A stretch of DNA of 64,000 bases from Psychrobacter sp. GP33 (GCF_014119005.1 NZ_JACGYX010000002.1:494337-558336); one strand, 5' to 3'. Shown: positions 20,098 through 30,082, numbered from the stretch's first letter. Translations and numbers: made by a program. The notes: generated by a model not told the origin, from the sequence alone.

Positions 20098-20649
20098 TTA
20101 AGATGAGCATTTCGTAGGCTGGCTTTTGCTATCAGGTTTATATTTAATAATACCTGCTTGATTAAAAGATATTTGATACATTGATTGATTATATATTGAG
20201 CGTGGACAATATTTAATATGTCCAAAAAATCCGCGCGGATTGCCACTATCCCCAGCAAATCTTACGTAATGTCGCTGTCCTGCTCGTAAATGCAGCGATC
20301 CATATTTTGGCTTTAATCGTTGCTCTTCTATTAATACATCAACGGCGCTATCGAACTGTTGATTATTATCTTTATCAAAAAATAATAATAGAGCGTTGTT
20401 ACTGTCTTTCTCACAACGCCTATTATCATCTGACAAACATACCACTACATTCTGGCGTTGAATATAACTTTCTGATTTCGCTAATTTCAGCGTGTTGACT
20501 ATTTCATATCTGATGCGCTTTGCCTCCATATTTGCTAACAGCGTCATAATATGGGGATAAGCAATAGTCAGAATGATAGCCATAATGGCAACTGTGACAA
20601 TCAGCTCAACTAAGGTGAACCCATAACTTCTATATATTCTTATTTTCAT
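20098..20649 (-). CDS. Type IV pseudopilin, GspH/FimT-like
   Basis: The N-terminus is a class III prepilin signal: a short basic leader (MKIRIYRSYG), then FTLVELIVTVAIMAIILTIAYPHI. A prepilin peptidase would cut before the Phe, and Glu+5 is present. The rest (183 residues in all) fits the GspH/FimT layout with a globular C-terminal domain containing Cys pairs (CLSDDNRRC, KYCPRS, TKCSS). These proteins are minor pilins that prime type IV pilus or type II secretion assembly. No other pilus gene is in the window. The ribosome binding site is weak. Confidence 0.85.
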   Translation of the reverse strand: MKIRIYRSYGFTLVELIVTVAIMAIILTIAYPHIMTLLANMEAKRIRYEIVNTLKLAKSESYIQRQNVVVCLSDDNRRCEKDSNNALLLFFDKDNNQQFDSAVDVLIEEQRLKPKYGSLHLRAGQRHYVRFAGDSGNPRGFFGHIKYCPRSIYNQSMYQISFNQAGIIKYKPDSKSQPTKCSS

Positions 20650-21308
20650 AATAGCTTTTAGTACAATTAAGTAGTAAAGAAGGGAGTATATTCTTATAAT
20701 TTATATATTTCATCTGATAGCTTTTTATATTGAAAGTAACATTAATTAAATGTATTAATAGCAGGTAAGTGAGGTCAACTTAAAGAGTTTAGAAACTTTG
20801 TTTCGGTATTACAGAAGTGTTAACCAACACTATGATTTTTCCGTATGGGGGTTACTAAAAGCTAATACAACAGTATAATATCTTATTGGTAGAATATTGT
20901 TCACTAATATAATGTAATTTATATATGAATTCACTGTCATAAAATGTTACAATTAGTGAATAACCAGTTTTCTGAATAGAGAAAAGTAGGTAATTGTATT
21001 AAACTGATTGCAGAAAATGAAAAATAACTTATGTTTAATCTGCTGTTCAAAAGCGTTAAAGATATCCAATGTAAGCTATGTTATTTTTTAGTAAACTGAA
21101 CTGTGCATTGTGTTTTAGTTATCACATTATCGTGTAATAATGTGTAGCTGAGTGACGAAAAAAGTTGTAAACTAAATTGATAGTCGATAAGCTACTCCCT
21201 AATTGATTGTGTTATACCACAATGTGTACAAAAAAATGTATATCGTTATATTATTTAGGAAGTGGTCTTGCTTAACGCATCACTTATATAATCCTTTGGA
21301 GGAAGTCC
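20650..21308. other. Long AT-rich region upstream of the ompA-type gene
   Basis: These 659 bases hold the divergent promoters of the pseudopilin and the ompA-type gene. An inverted repeat CACATTAT/ATAATGTG lies at 21123-21144. I found no convincing open frame. A long 5' untranslated region or a small RNA is possible but not shown. Confidence 0.4.
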
Positions 21309-22496
21309 ATGAAATTGAATAAAATTGCTTTAGCTTTATTTGCCGTAACAGCGGCTCCACTAGCTGCTAATGCTGGCGTTACTATTAGCCCTTTATTACT
21401 AGGTTATCATTACAGCGAAGGCGCTGATGATGATCAACTTGACTTATTAAAAAATTCTGATGGTAGTGGTGAAAGCTTCTATAAAGAAAATGGTTTATAT
21501 ACAGGTGCAGCCCTTGGTATCGAGCTTACTCCTTCTACTCAGTTCCAAGTAGAGTATGGTGTATCAAACACTGATGCTGTAAGTAGCACTGGCTCAGATG
21601 ATAACGATGCTGAACAACGCATGATTTCTGGTAACTTCTTAATCGGTACTGAGCAATTTACTGGTTATACTGATAATAAGCTTAAGCCTTATGTATTGGT
21701 AGGTGCTGGTCAGTCTAAGATCAAAATCGAGAATGCAGCCGGCAATGAAGTATCAGAAACTAAAGATACTATTGGTAACTTAGGTCTAGGTACCATGTAC
21801 CGCATTAATGATGCGCTAAGCCTACGTGGTGAAGCTCGTGCGATTCATAACTTTGATCAAAACTGGTGGGAAGGTATGGCTCTAGCTGGTCTAGAAGTCG
21901 TACTTGGCGGCCATTTAGCACCAGTAGTTGCTGTTCCACCTTCAGCAGAGCCACAATCTCCAGTTATCGGTACGCCGATTGTTGTAGTTGACGACGCTGA
22001 TTCTGATGGTGATGGCGTACCTGATAGCATCGATGCGTGCCCAGGCACTCCAATGAATGTGGTCGTTGATGAACGTGGTTGCCCATTACAAGTAGATATT
22101 ACTGATGAGCTAAAAATGGAGCTACGTGTATTCTTTGATAACGATAAATCAGCTATCAAAAACCAATATAAACCTGAAATTGCTAAAGTAGCAGAGAAGA
22201 TGCGCGAGTATCCTAACTCTATCGCTAGCGTTGAAGGTCATGCTTCTAAAACTGGTCCATCAGCACGTTATAACCAACGTCTGTCTGAAGCCCGTGCTAT
22301 TGCTGTTAAGTCTATGTTGACTAATGAATTTGGCATTGAGCCAAACCGTTTATCAACAGTTGGTTACGGTTATGACCGCCCAATCGCTGACAACAACACT
22401 GAAGAAGGTCGTGCAATGAACCGTCGTGTTTATGCCATCATCACTGGTGACAAAACTATGACTGTTGAACAAACCAAAGACATGGTTGTTGAATAA
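21309..22496 (+). CDS. OmpA-family outer-membrane protein
   Basis: The signal peptide MKLNKIALALFAVTAAPLAANA is followed by an eight-stranded-barrel-type domain (residues ~23-195: GVTISPLLLGYHYS, FQVEYGVS, KPYVLVGAGQSKI, LSLRGEARAIHNF). Then come a Pro-rich linker, an acidic type-3 repeat (DSDGDGVPDSIDACPGTP) that probably binds Ca2+, and a C-terminal OmpA-like peptidoglycan-binding domain (VFFDNDKSAI, SVEGHASKTG, NQRLSEARA, NRRVYAII). It should tether the outer membrane to the cell wall. GGAGG lies before the ATG. Codon choice looks like that of a highly expressed gene. It is OprF/OmpA-like; I do not assign a symbol. Confidence 0.92.
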   Translation: MKLNKIALALFAVTAAPLAANAGVTISPLLLGYHYSEGADDDQLDLLKNSDGSGESFYKENGLYTGAALGIELTPSTQFQVEYGVSNTDAVSSTGSDDNDAEQRMISGNFLIGTEQFTGYTDNKLKPYVLVGAGQSKIKIENAAGNEVSETKDTIGNLGLGTMYRINDALSLRGEARAIHNFDQNWWEGMALAGLEVVLGGHLAPVVAVPPSAEPQSPVIGTPIVVVDDADSDGDGVPDSIDACPGTPMNVVVDERGCPLQVDITDELKMELRVFFDNDKSAIKNQYKPEIAKVAEKMREYPNSIASVEGHASKTGPSARYNQRLSEARAIAVKSMLTNEFGIEPNRLSTVGYGYDRPIADNNTEEGRAMNRRVYAIITGDKTMTVEQTKDMVVE

Positions 22497-22535
22497 ATAG
22501 TAATTTTTTCTAAAGTAAATAGTTTATAAACTTAC

Positions 22536-22567
22536 AAAAAAAGCTACCTTATGGGTAGCTTTTTTTT
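22536..22567 (+). terminator. Rho-independent terminator of the ompA-type gene
   Basis: The hairpin AAAAAAAGCTACC/GGTAGCTTTTTTT with a short loop lies 40 bases after the stop codon. Confidence 0.9.
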
Positions 22568-22616
22568 GTTATGTGAAGAGATAAATAATGAATTACATAA
22601 ACTTAAGGCGTAATAA

Positions 22617-22661
22617 TGCTATACTATCCGCCCACACACTTTGTAAATTGACAGAGTGTGT
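22617..22661 (+). promoter_or_regulatory. Likely typA promoter and leader hairpin
   Basis: An extended -10 element, TGCTATACT, lies at 22617-22625, identical to that of rnpB. Just after it, ACACACTTTGT (22634-22644) pairs with ACAGAGTGTGT (22651-22661) across a six-base loop, with one G-T pair. The hairpin would sit at the very 5' end of the typA mRNA, about 190 bases before the start codon. A regulatory role is inference. Confidence 0.5.
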
Positions 22662-22849
22662 ACTAGCATGGCTAACGGTACGATGGATGTATCGGTATAG
22701 ATTGTTGTTCCTACTTATTGATTTATTCTAGTGCACCTATCGTGCAGACGTTTAACAGTAAAATAGGTTATCTGACTGATTGATGATGAAAGCTTATCCA
22801 GCGGCGCCTACTGCTACTACATTTTTTTAAGACAAAACGAGCATTCTAT

Positions 22850-24697
22850 ATGGCGAACGATATTAAACATTTGCGTAATATTGCAATTATTGCCCACGTT
22901 GACCACGGTAAAACGACTTTGGTTGATAAGCTATTACATCAATCTGGTACTTTTGGTGACCGTGCAAACATTGCCGAGCGCGCAATGGATTCAGGTGATA
23001 TTGAGCAAGAACGTGGTATTACCATCTTGGCTAAAAATACGGCTATCAGATGGACAGATGAAACTGATGGCGTTGAATATCGTATTAATATCGTAGACAC
23101 TCCAGGTCACGCCGACTTTGGTGGCGAAGTTGAACGTGTGATGTCAATGGTTGACTGTGTACTTCTAGTTGTAGACGGTGTCGATGGTCCAATGCCTCAG
23201 ACTCGTTTTGTGACTCAAAAAGCGTTTGAGCAGGGTCTAAAGCCTATTGTTGTTATTAATAAGATTGACCGTCCTGGTTCACGTCCTGATTGGGTAATGG
23301 ATCAAATATTTGATCTGTTTGACAATTTAGGTGCTACTGATGAGCAATTAGATTTTCCAGTTGTCTATGCATCAGCATTGAATGGTATTGCAGGTTTAGA
23401 AGCTGATAATTTAGCGGATGACATGACACCACTTTTCAAAACTATCGTTGATGTTGTACAACCGCCACAAGTTGATGCCGATGCTCCGTTCCGCATGCAG
23501 ATTTCAAGCATTGACTATAACAGCTTCGTAGGTGTTATCGGTATTGGTCGTATTCAGCGTGGTCGCGTATCTACTAATACGCAAGTGACTGTCATTGATA
23601 AAGACGGCAAAACGCGTAATGGTCGTATCTTAAAGATTATGGGCTATCATGGTCTTGATCGCATTGATGTTGAAGATGCACAGGCTGGCGATATTGTTTG
23701 TATTACTGGTATTGATGCGCTTAATATCTCAGATACAATCTGTGATCCAAATAACGTAGAAGCATTACCAGCGCTAACGGTTGATGAACCTACTGTATCT
23801 ATGAACTTCCAAGTGAATAATTCACCATTTGCAGGTCGTGATGGTAAATTTGTGACGTCACGTAATATTCGTGAACGTTTAGAGCGTGAGCTGATTCACA
23901 ACGTGGCATTACGTGTTGAAGACACAGAATCTCCTGATAAATTCAAAGTATCAGGTCGTGGTGAGCTGCATCTGTCAGTATTGATTGAGAACATGCGCCG
24001 CGAAGGTTTTGAGATGGGTGTATCCGGTCCAGAAGTGATCGTGAAAGAAGTAGATGGTAAACTTCAAGAGCCATATGAAAATGTTGTGTTTGATATTGAA
24101 GACGCGCATCAGGGTCCAATCATGGAGCAAGTTGGTCTACGCAAAGGCGAGATGACCAATATGGAGCTTGATGGTAAAGGTCGTATGCGCATTGAAGCAA
24201 CCATACCTGCACGTGGTTTGATCGGTTTCCGTTCTGAGTTCTTAACGTTGACTTCAGGTACGGGCATTATGACGTCAAGCTTCTCGCATTACGGTCCACA
24301 GAAGATCGGTGAAGTGGGTGGTCGCTCTAACGGCGTATTAGTTTCTATGGCTAAAGGTGTTTGCCTAGGTTTTGCCTTATTTAACTTGCAAAAGCGCGGC
24401 AAAATGTTTGCAGAGCCACAGCTTGAAGTTTACGAAGGTATGATCGTTGGTCTAAACTCTCGTAACGATGATATGGCTGTGAATCCAACGACTGCTAAGC
24501 AATTGACTAACGTTCGTGCCAGTGGTACGGATGAAGCGTTGACACTAACACCAGCTATCAAGTTTACTCTTGAGCAAGCACTTGAATTTATTCAAGATGA
24601 TGAGTTGGTAGAAGTAACACCTAAAGCAATCCGTTTGCGTAAGCGTTATTTGACCGAAAGTGAGCGTAAGCGTCATGGTCGTAAGAAAGGTGCTTAA
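22850..24697 (+). CDS. typA: Ribosome-associated GTPase TypA/BipA
   Basis: BipA is a translational GTPase tied to 50S assembly and growth at low temperature. The product has 615 residues, the usual length. G-domain motifs: AHVDHGKTTLVDKL, RGITILAKNT, DTPGHADFGGEVERV and NKIDRPGSRPDWV. EF-G-like domains follow, with the BipA-specific C-terminal domain (GVCLGFALFNLQKRGKMFAEPQLEVYEGM, ending RKRYLTESERKRHGRKKGA). It stands alone, with its own leader and a strong terminator. A cold-related role would suit a psychrotolerant host, but that is inference. Confidence 0.97.
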   Translation: MANDIKHLRNIAIIAHVDHGKTTLVDKLLHQSGTFGDRANIAERAMDSGDIEQERGITILAKNTAIRWTDETDGVEYRINIVDTPGHADFGGEVERVMSMVDCVLLVVDGVDGPMPQTRFVTQKAFEQGLKPIVVINKIDRPGSRPDWVMDQIFDLFDNLGATDEQLDFPVVYASALNGIAGLEADNLADDMTPLFKTIVDVVQPPQVDADAPFRMQISSIDYNSFVGVIGIGRIQRGRVSTNTQVTVIDKDGKTRNGRILKIMGYHGLDRIDVEDAQAGDIVCITGIDALNISDTICDPNNVEALPALTVDEPTVSMNFQVNNSPFAGRDGKFVTSRNIRERLERELIHNVALRVEDTESPDKFKVSGRGELHLSVLIENMRREGFEMGVSGPEVIVKEVDGKLQEPYENVVFDIEDAHQGPIMEQVGLRKGEMTNMELDGKGRMRIEATIPARGLIGFRSEFLTLTSGTGIMTSSFSHYGPQKIGEVGGRSNGVLVSMAKGVCLGFALFNLQKRGKMFAEPQLEVYEGMIVGLNSRNDDMAVNPTTAKQLTNVRASGTDEALTLTPAIKFTLEQALEFIQDDELVEVTPKAIRLRKRYLTESERKRHGRKKGA

Positions 24698-24801
24698 TAT
24701 TGACTTAAACGTTATTTTTACCTAACGTTCAAGTCAATGACATACTGATCTAAATAGGTATATCAATAGATTTAAGATATGTCTAAGGTTGGTATTTAAA
24801 G

Positions 24802-24853
24802 ATAGTAGTATGAAGTGAGCGTAATATTGTTCACTTTATGCTACTATTTTTTT
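24802..24853 (+). terminator. Rho-independent terminator of typA
   Basis: A 17-base stem, ATAGTAGTATGAAGTGA with TCACTTTATGCTACTAT, contains two imperfect pairs and is followed by seven T. It lies about 105 bases after the typA stop. Confidence 0.85.
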
Positions 24854-24939
24854 ATGGGCGTAACAAACAGAGGTTTATCACTACTCTATGCGTTAATATC
24901 AAGCGTGATTCAATGGAATGATTATAGGAGGAGTGTATT

Positions 24940-25377
24940 ATGAGTATCATCGCTGAGTTCAAAGAGTTTGCGATTAAAGGTAATGTTATGGATTTGGCAG
25001 TCGGTGTCATTATCGGCGGCGCTTTTGGCACCATTACTACTTCATTGGTTGAAGATATCATGATGCCAATTGTCGCTGTATTGGCTGGTGGTGAAATCAA
25101 CTTCAAAAATATGTTTGTGGTCTTGGGAGATATTCCTGAGGGTGTAGCTAGAAATTATGATGCGTTAAAAGCGGCTGGTATACCAGTTTTGGCTTACGGT
25201 AGCTTTATTACAGTATTGATTAACTTTATTATTCTAGCGTTTATTATTTTTATGATGGTAAAATTCGTCAATCGTTTACGCCGTCAGCAAGCGCCTGTAC
25301 CTGATGCGATAGCAGAAGAAATTGTATTGCTGCGCGAGATTAGTGCCAAACTTGGTAGTAATAATAGTATTAAATAA
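24940..25377 (+). CDS. mscL: Large-conductance mechanosensitive channel
   Basis: MscL is a homopentameric inner-membrane valve that opens under membrane tension and releases solutes during hypo-osmotic shock. The strong ribosome binding site AGGAGGAG precedes the ATG. Two membrane helices are visible: the pore helix ([23 protein letters not shown]) and the second helix ([22 protein letters not shown]). The periplasmic loop lies between, and the cytoplasmic C-terminal helix ([13 protein letters not shown]) ends the protein. The length of 145 residues is typical. Confidence 0.97.
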   Translation: MSIIAEFKEFAIKGNVMDLAVGVIIGGAFGTITTSLVEDIMMPIVAVLAGGEINFKNMFVVLGDIPEGVARNYDALKAAGIPVLAYGSFITVLINFIILAFIIFMMVKFVNRLRRQQAPVPDAIAEEIVLLREISAKLGSNNSIK

Positions 25378-25396
25378 ATATCTTTTAATAAAATAA

Positions 25397-25431
25397 TAAA
25401 AAAGGCTAACTGTGAAGTTAGCCTTTTTTAT
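25397..25431. terminator. Bidirectional terminator between mscL and the secreted protein gene
   Basis: The inverted repeat AAAAAAGGCTAAC/GTTAGCCTTTTTT with a six-base loop lies between two convergent genes. Confidence 0.88.
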
Positions 25432-25461
25432 TTTACCTACCGCTATTAATTAATTATGAAT

Positions 25462-25896
25462 TTATCTTGGATTTACAACCACATAATCATTGGTATTGAT
25501 TAAAATCTCAGAAGGTTGATCGACAATAATTCGTACTACATTATCGTTGACCACTTGCGATTTATAGTAATTGTCTTCAGCAACCGTACAGCCCAAACAA
25601 CGCGCCATAGCGTCCCAAGGCTCGACAACGAGCTTTTGCTGAGCTTGTTCTGCATTACCACCAATCAATGAGAATGGCAGGCTGACTACATAAGCAATTG
25701 TACCGGCCACAGCGTTAATAAACTGTAATGGTTTACCTGCAACGGTATCCACGACCATGGTTTCGTAAGAAGGACCGAATTCTTTTTCATTAATTTCTAT
25801 GGCAGCTGATGCAGGCTGCATCATTACCATCAACAAACTCATACTGACAAAGGTGGTTACCCATTTATTAGTAAAATTTGGCTTTTGGACGTTCAT
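25462..25896 (-). CDS. Secreted protein of unknown function
   Basis: The first ~32 residues form a signal peptide (basic NKW, then VTTFVSMSLLMVMMQPASA). The mature part is about 112 residues and contains a hydrophobic stretch (FINAVAGTIAYVVSLPFSLIGG) that may be a membrane segment or amphipathic helix, followed by a CLGC motif (ARCLGCTVAE). It ends with a beta-rich segment (VVRIIVDQPSEILINTNDYVVV). I do not recognise the family. AGGAT precedes the start. The gene stands alone between a shared terminator and a ~280-base spacer before mutM. Confidence 0.7.
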   Translation of the reverse strand: MNVQKPNFTNKWVTTFVSMSLLMVMMQPASAAIEINEKEFGPSYETMVVDTVAGKPLQFINAVAGTIAYVVSLPFSLIGGNAEQAQQKLVVEPWDAMARCLGCTVAEDNYYKSQVVNDNVVRIIVDQPSEILINTNDYVVVNPR

Positions 25897-26174
25897 AACA
25901 ATATCCTAAAAAGGGGCTAGAATAGTCAGCATCGGAAGGATACTAGTGCTGTAAGCATGTCAAAATAAAATAAATATAGAGGCTACCATTAAAACAAGTT
26001 GGACGCGAAGGAGCAACAGAAAAAGGATTTTGTTTTCCAATATAGCAATCTATTAGCTATTAACCTGTATTTTTTAATTTGAGTTAAATGATGGGTGATG
26101 TTGACCGCTTGTATTAAGACTAATACTCATGTTGAGCATTATCCATATTGTATAACAATTAAAATAATCGATAA

Positions 26175-27062
26175 TTATAATGTCTGACAATTGGGACAAA
26201 AGACACTAGCACGACCGGTAATCTTAATGTTCGCTAATGGCGTCTCACAGTTAGGGCAAAGTTGACCTTGTTTGCCGTAAACATGTAAGGTTTGTTGGAA
26301 ATATCCAGTTTGACCACTTGCTACGGTAAAGTCGCGTAACGTTGATCCGCCAAGCTGGATGGATTTTTGCAAAATGACTTTGATGTGCTGAACCAATAGC
26401 GTAATCTGAGTATAGGATAACTGATGCGCTGGTGTGGCAGGATGTATACCTGCTAAGTATAGACTTTCGGTTGCGTAGATATTACCTACTCCAACCACGA
26501 CCTGTTGCTCCATAATGACTGATTTTATTGGACGTGCTACTGGTCGTTTTTTATTACGACCAGTAGTCTCATTGGTTTCTGTACGCTGAATCAGATGATA
26601 TAGATAGTCAGCAGTAAACTCTGTTGAGAGCGGTTCAGGACCTAAGTGATCGAGCAGTTTGTGACTATAATCTTCAAACCATAGTACAGCACCAAAGCGT
26701 CTTGGATCATGATAATGCAGCTGTGTTGCACTACCTGTATGGTTAAAATTTTGAAATACCATGATTAAGTGATCGTGTTTGCGCTTATCCGTACCATACG
26801 GATGCTGCTGTAGACTTCCTGACATTCCTAGATGGATAATCAGCTGCCGAGCAGGCTTCTCCTTTGTCATCGGTAAAAAGGTCAGGATGAGATACTTTGC
26901 CCGCCGCTCTACTGATTCAAGGGTATAACCCGTTAAATCTGATAAGTCGTCAGGCATTGTCCAGCGTAGCTTTGGCTGGAAGACATTGACGGCATTAACC
27001 GATTGTCCTAACAATGGCATTAAACTAGTTTTGGTGGTTTCAACTTCAGGTAACTCAGGCAT
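26175..27062 (-). CDS. mutM: Formamidopyrimidine-DNA glycosylase
   Basis: MutM (Fpg) removes 8-oxoguanine and formamidopyrimidines and cuts the abasic site. The catalytic N-terminus MPELPEVETTK is present (Pro1 nucleophile after Met removal, Glu2). Other conserved parts are HLGMSGSL, HDHLIMVF, VVGVGNIYATESLYLAGIHP and the C-terminal zinc finger CPNCETPLANIKITGRASVFCPNC. It has 295 residues, slightly more than the usual ~270, because of a Lys/Arg/Thr-rich insert near residues 155-170. It starts 33 bases after relA ends and is probably co-transcribed with it. Confidence 0.96.
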   Translation of the reverse strand: MPELPEVETTKTSLMPLLGQSVNAVNVFQPKLRWTMPDDLSDLTGYTLESVERRAKYLILTFLPMTKEKPARQLIIHLGMSGSLQQHPYGTDKRKHDHLIMVFQNFNHTGSATQLHYHDPRRFGAVLWFEDYSHKLLDHLGPEPLSTEFTADYLYHLIQRTETNETTGRNKKRPVARPIKSVIMEQQVVVGVGNIYATESLYLAGIHPATPAHQLSYTQITLLVQHIKVILQKSIQLGGSTLRDFTVASGQTGYFQQTLHVYGKQGQLCPNCETPLANIKITGRASVFCPNCQTL

Positions 27063-27095
27063 ATCGGTTCTTTTAATGATTAAAAAATTGATGAA

Positions 27096-29663
27096 TCAAA
27101 TAACAGCCCGGCGAGCATGTATGATGCCAGGTTGTTGCTCAAGCTTGGCAAGCAGTTTAGACAATTGTGCCAGCCCTGCAACTTCAACATGAAACTTTAA
27201 AGAGGCAATATTATCATCAGTACTTAGGGTGTCGACTTTACGGATATTGACGTTTTCTTTATCAATAATTTGGGTCAAGTCACGCAGCAGTCCACGCCTA
27301 TCGTAAGCTTCGATGTGGATATCAACTGGCTGAAAGCGACCTGATTTTGATGTCCACGAGGCGCTGATCTCACGCTCAGGATCGCGCTCAACCAAACGAA
27401 TGTATTCTGCACAGCCACGATTATGAATACTGACACCGCGAGATAAAGTGATGTAGCCGGATATCGGCTCACCATGAACCGGATGGCAGCAGCCCGCTAG
27501 AGTAATCTCAATATTGTCTAAGCCATCGATGCAAATTTTGTATGCATCTATTTTTCCTGTCGCTCTCGGGTCAACGCTTGGGGTATATTCTTCTTCTTCT
27601 TTTTCAGGCTCTAAATGTAGCTGTCGCGAGATGTGACCAGTCAATTGGTTAATACCAATTTCACCTGTCACCAAGCCAACTAAAATATCATCGGCATTTT
27701 TGACATTAAATAATGGTAAATAATCGTTTAGGTCGATGCTGTTTGGGTGCACAGCCAAACGTTCGAGCTCTTTAGCAAGCATGTGCCGCCCAATTTCGAT
27801 GTTCTTATCACGGTCTTGCTTATTGAACCATTGGCGTAACTTTGAGCGTGCGCGATTGGTATGGATATACCCTAAAGAGGCAACTAGCCAGTCTCGATTT
27901 GGCTCTCGTGAAGATTTGGTGATAATCTCAACTTGCTCACCCGTTTTAAGCTGATATGTAAGCGGTACATAACGTTGGTTAACTCGCGCTGCCTGAGCGC
28001 GATTGCCCACTTGGGTGTGCACATGATAAGCAAAGTCGAGAACGGTCGCGCCTTTCGGTAGCTCAGTGATATCACCGTCACGGCTAAAAATATAGATGCG
28101 TTCAAGCTCATCAAAATCAACCGTTTGCTCATAATCATCAATTAAATCGCTGTCATCGCTTTCTTCACCATCAGCACGAGTAGTGCGGCTCTGATTGCGA
28201 ATTTCATTATTAATCGATAATAACTGGCGCAAGGAGCTGATACGCTGATTAAGATAGGTGTCTTTTTTATTCTTAAGCCCTTCTTTGTAATTGACATGCG
28301 CGCACATGCCAAGCTCGGCTTCAAAATGCATACTATTGGTGCGAATTTGAACTTCTAAAGATTTGTTTTCAGCGATGACCGCCGTGTGTAAGGAGCGATA
28401 GCCGTTGGATTTAGGGTTAGTAATATAGTCATCAAATTGTTCAGGAATATAACGCCACAACCCATGTACCAAACCCAATACGTGATAGCAATCTGAAGGG
28501 TTTTCAACCAACACACGTAAGGCACGAATATCGTAGAGCTGGTCAAAGGATAAGCTTTTAAGCTTCATTTTGCGATAAATAGAGTAGATATGTTTGACTC
28601 GACCGGAGACTTCACCGGCGATTCCTGCTTCCGCTAAGGCTTCGCTCAACTGATCTTCTACGCGTTGAATATAAGATTCGCGCTCGCTGCGTTTTTCAGC
28701 CAGTAACTTGGCAATTTCTTTATAGCGCTCAGGTGCAAGATAGCGAAAGGCAAGATCTTCAAGCTCCCATTTGAGTTGGGCGATGCCTAATCGGTGGGCG
28801 AGGGGCGCATAAATCGTCATGACTTCACGGGCAACGCGGTACTGACGATCGCTGTCAGAGAATGATAATTCGCGCATAGCAAAGGTACGTTCGGACAACT
28901 TAATCAGCACCACGCGCACATCATTAGTCACTGAAATCAGCATGCTATAGATATTCGATAGCTGCTCACGCTCATTGTTAACAAAGTGATCTTCTAAGCG
29001 CTTGTTACTTTCGATAATATCAGACAGCTTGCCCATGGCTAAAGTATCTTTGACAAGAGTGCCAATATCTTTACCGAAGTTTTTTTCAATTTCACTCATG
29101 CTGATTAATGACGTACGCGCACTGCGGTAAAGCATAGCGGCGATTAAAGCATCTTCATCTTGATACAAATAGGTCAAGATATCGGTCATACCAATACCAG
29201 TGATATAAGCGCCCGAACGCTCAGACTCATGAGTATTCATACGACTGCGAATCAGCTCACATGCCATGGTTAGCTTGGGAACTGACTCTTGACCAATGCG
29301 CTTAGCAACCTTGTCGAGCCACGCGGGCACATCAATATTAGTATGATCCAGATCAAGCGTTTCGATGTCTAAAGAAATCATATTCGCCTCTTGTAACATG
29401 GCATGGTCTAAATAACCGTTGCTCACATAAGTCGCGCTCACATTTGGGTCGTGACTGTGATAAGCAGGATGGGACGAGCGATCAAACGTGGTGTGCAACT
29501 TGTGCGTTGACAGCTGCTTCTGAATATCGAGTGGAAGTTGAGCATAGCTATTGGCAGATTGCTGAGAGCGCTGAGTGGCCACCAGTTTTGCCGCTGATGT
29601 TGCACTATCAGTTTGCGTGGTCTGACCGTCTATTAACGGCAGACCTTCGCGAATCTTTACCAT
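27096..29663 (-). CDS. relA: GTP pyrophosphokinase RelA, (p)ppGpp synthetase
   Basis: RelA makes (p)ppGpp on ribosomes holding uncharged tRNA. The start is ATG 29663, with AGGA seven bases upstream; a TTG two codons earlier is less likely. Order: N-terminal extension of ~110 residues, a pseudo-hydrolase domain without the HD/ED metal site (AAMLYRSARTSLIS in its place), and a synthetase domain with YDIRALRVLV and EQFDDYITNPKSNGYRSLHT. The acidic EFDD-type motif is typical of RelA rather than SpoT. Then follow a TGS domain (IYIFSRDGDITELPKGATVLDFAY), a zinc-finger/CC region (CCHPVHGEPISGYIT) and an ACT domain. It lies between rlmD and mutM. Confidence 0.95.
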   Translation of the reverse strand: MVKIREGLPLIDGQTTQTDSATSAAKLVATQRSQQSANSYAQLPLDIQKQLSTHKLHTTFDRSSHPAYHSHDPNVSATYVSNGYLDHAMLQEANMISLDIETLDLDHTNIDVPAWLDKVAKRIGQESVPKLTMACELIRSRMNTHESERSGAYITGIGMTDILTYLYQDEDALIAAMLYRSARTSLISMSEIEKNFGKDIGTLVKDTLAMGKLSDIIESNKRLEDHFVNNEREQLSNIYSMLISVTNDVRVVLIKLSERTFAMRELSFSDSDRQYRVAREVMTIYAPLAHRLGIAQLKWELEDLAFRYLAPERYKEIAKLLAEKRSERESYIQRVEDQLSEALAEAGIAGEVSGRVKHIYSIYRKMKLKSLSFDQLYDIRALRVLVENPSDCYHVLGLVHGLWRYIPEQFDDYITNPKSNGYRSLHTAVIAENKSLEVQIRTNSMHFEAELGMCAHVNYKEGLKNKKDTYLNQRISSLRQLLSINNEIRNQSRTTRADGEESDDSDLIDDYEQTVDFDELERIYIFSRDGDITELPKGATVLDFAYHVHTQVGNRAQAARVNQRYVPLTYQLKTGEQVEIITKSSREPNRDWLVASLGYIHTNRARSKLRQWFNKQDRDKNIEIGRHMLAKELERLAVHPNSIDLNDYLPLFNVKNADDILVGLVTGEIGINQLTGHISRQLHLEPEKEEEEYTPSVDPRATGKIDAYKICIDGLDNIEITLAGCCHPVHGEPISGYITLSRGVSIHNRGCAEYIRLVERDPEREISASWTSKSGRFQPVDIHIEAYDRRGLLRDLTQIIDKENVNIRKVDTLSTDDNIASLKFHVEVAGLAQLSKLLAKLEQQPGIIHARRAVI

Positions 29664-30082
29664 AGCCAAATCCTCTTAGCGGCTCTGAAACGGTATTCCG
29701 CTTCTTTATTGTTTTAATATCCAGTCTGTTATTAATAAATAATGATAATACCGTCAATTATTAAACGTTACTAATTGCCTTATTATGTCACTTTTAAATT
29801 ACCATTCAAGCGAAGGACTGTAATAATTGCACTTTTTAAAGTCATATTGTCACTAAATAAACATAGACATTTATCGGATAAATAATAAGAAAGAAGTGAT
29901 AGTTATGGAGGTAATCTAAAAAGATAGTGAGCTTATTAGATGGAAATATACCAACAATAAGATCATTTAAGATAAAGTGTGGTTGAAAAATAATGATAAT
30001 TTGGATGAAAGATATGAGAAAGAATAATTTAATTTCGCCATAATAATATGATAATTATAGCGAAATTAATTTTTTAATAAAT
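29664..30082. other. Spacer between rlmD and relA
   Basis: This AT-rich spacer of about 420 bases lies between two genes on the minus strand. A weak inverted repeat TTAATTTCGC/GCGAAATTAA at 30029-30069 just past rlmD could be its terminator, though the T run is poor. I see no gene. It should hold the relA promoter. Confidence 0.4.
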
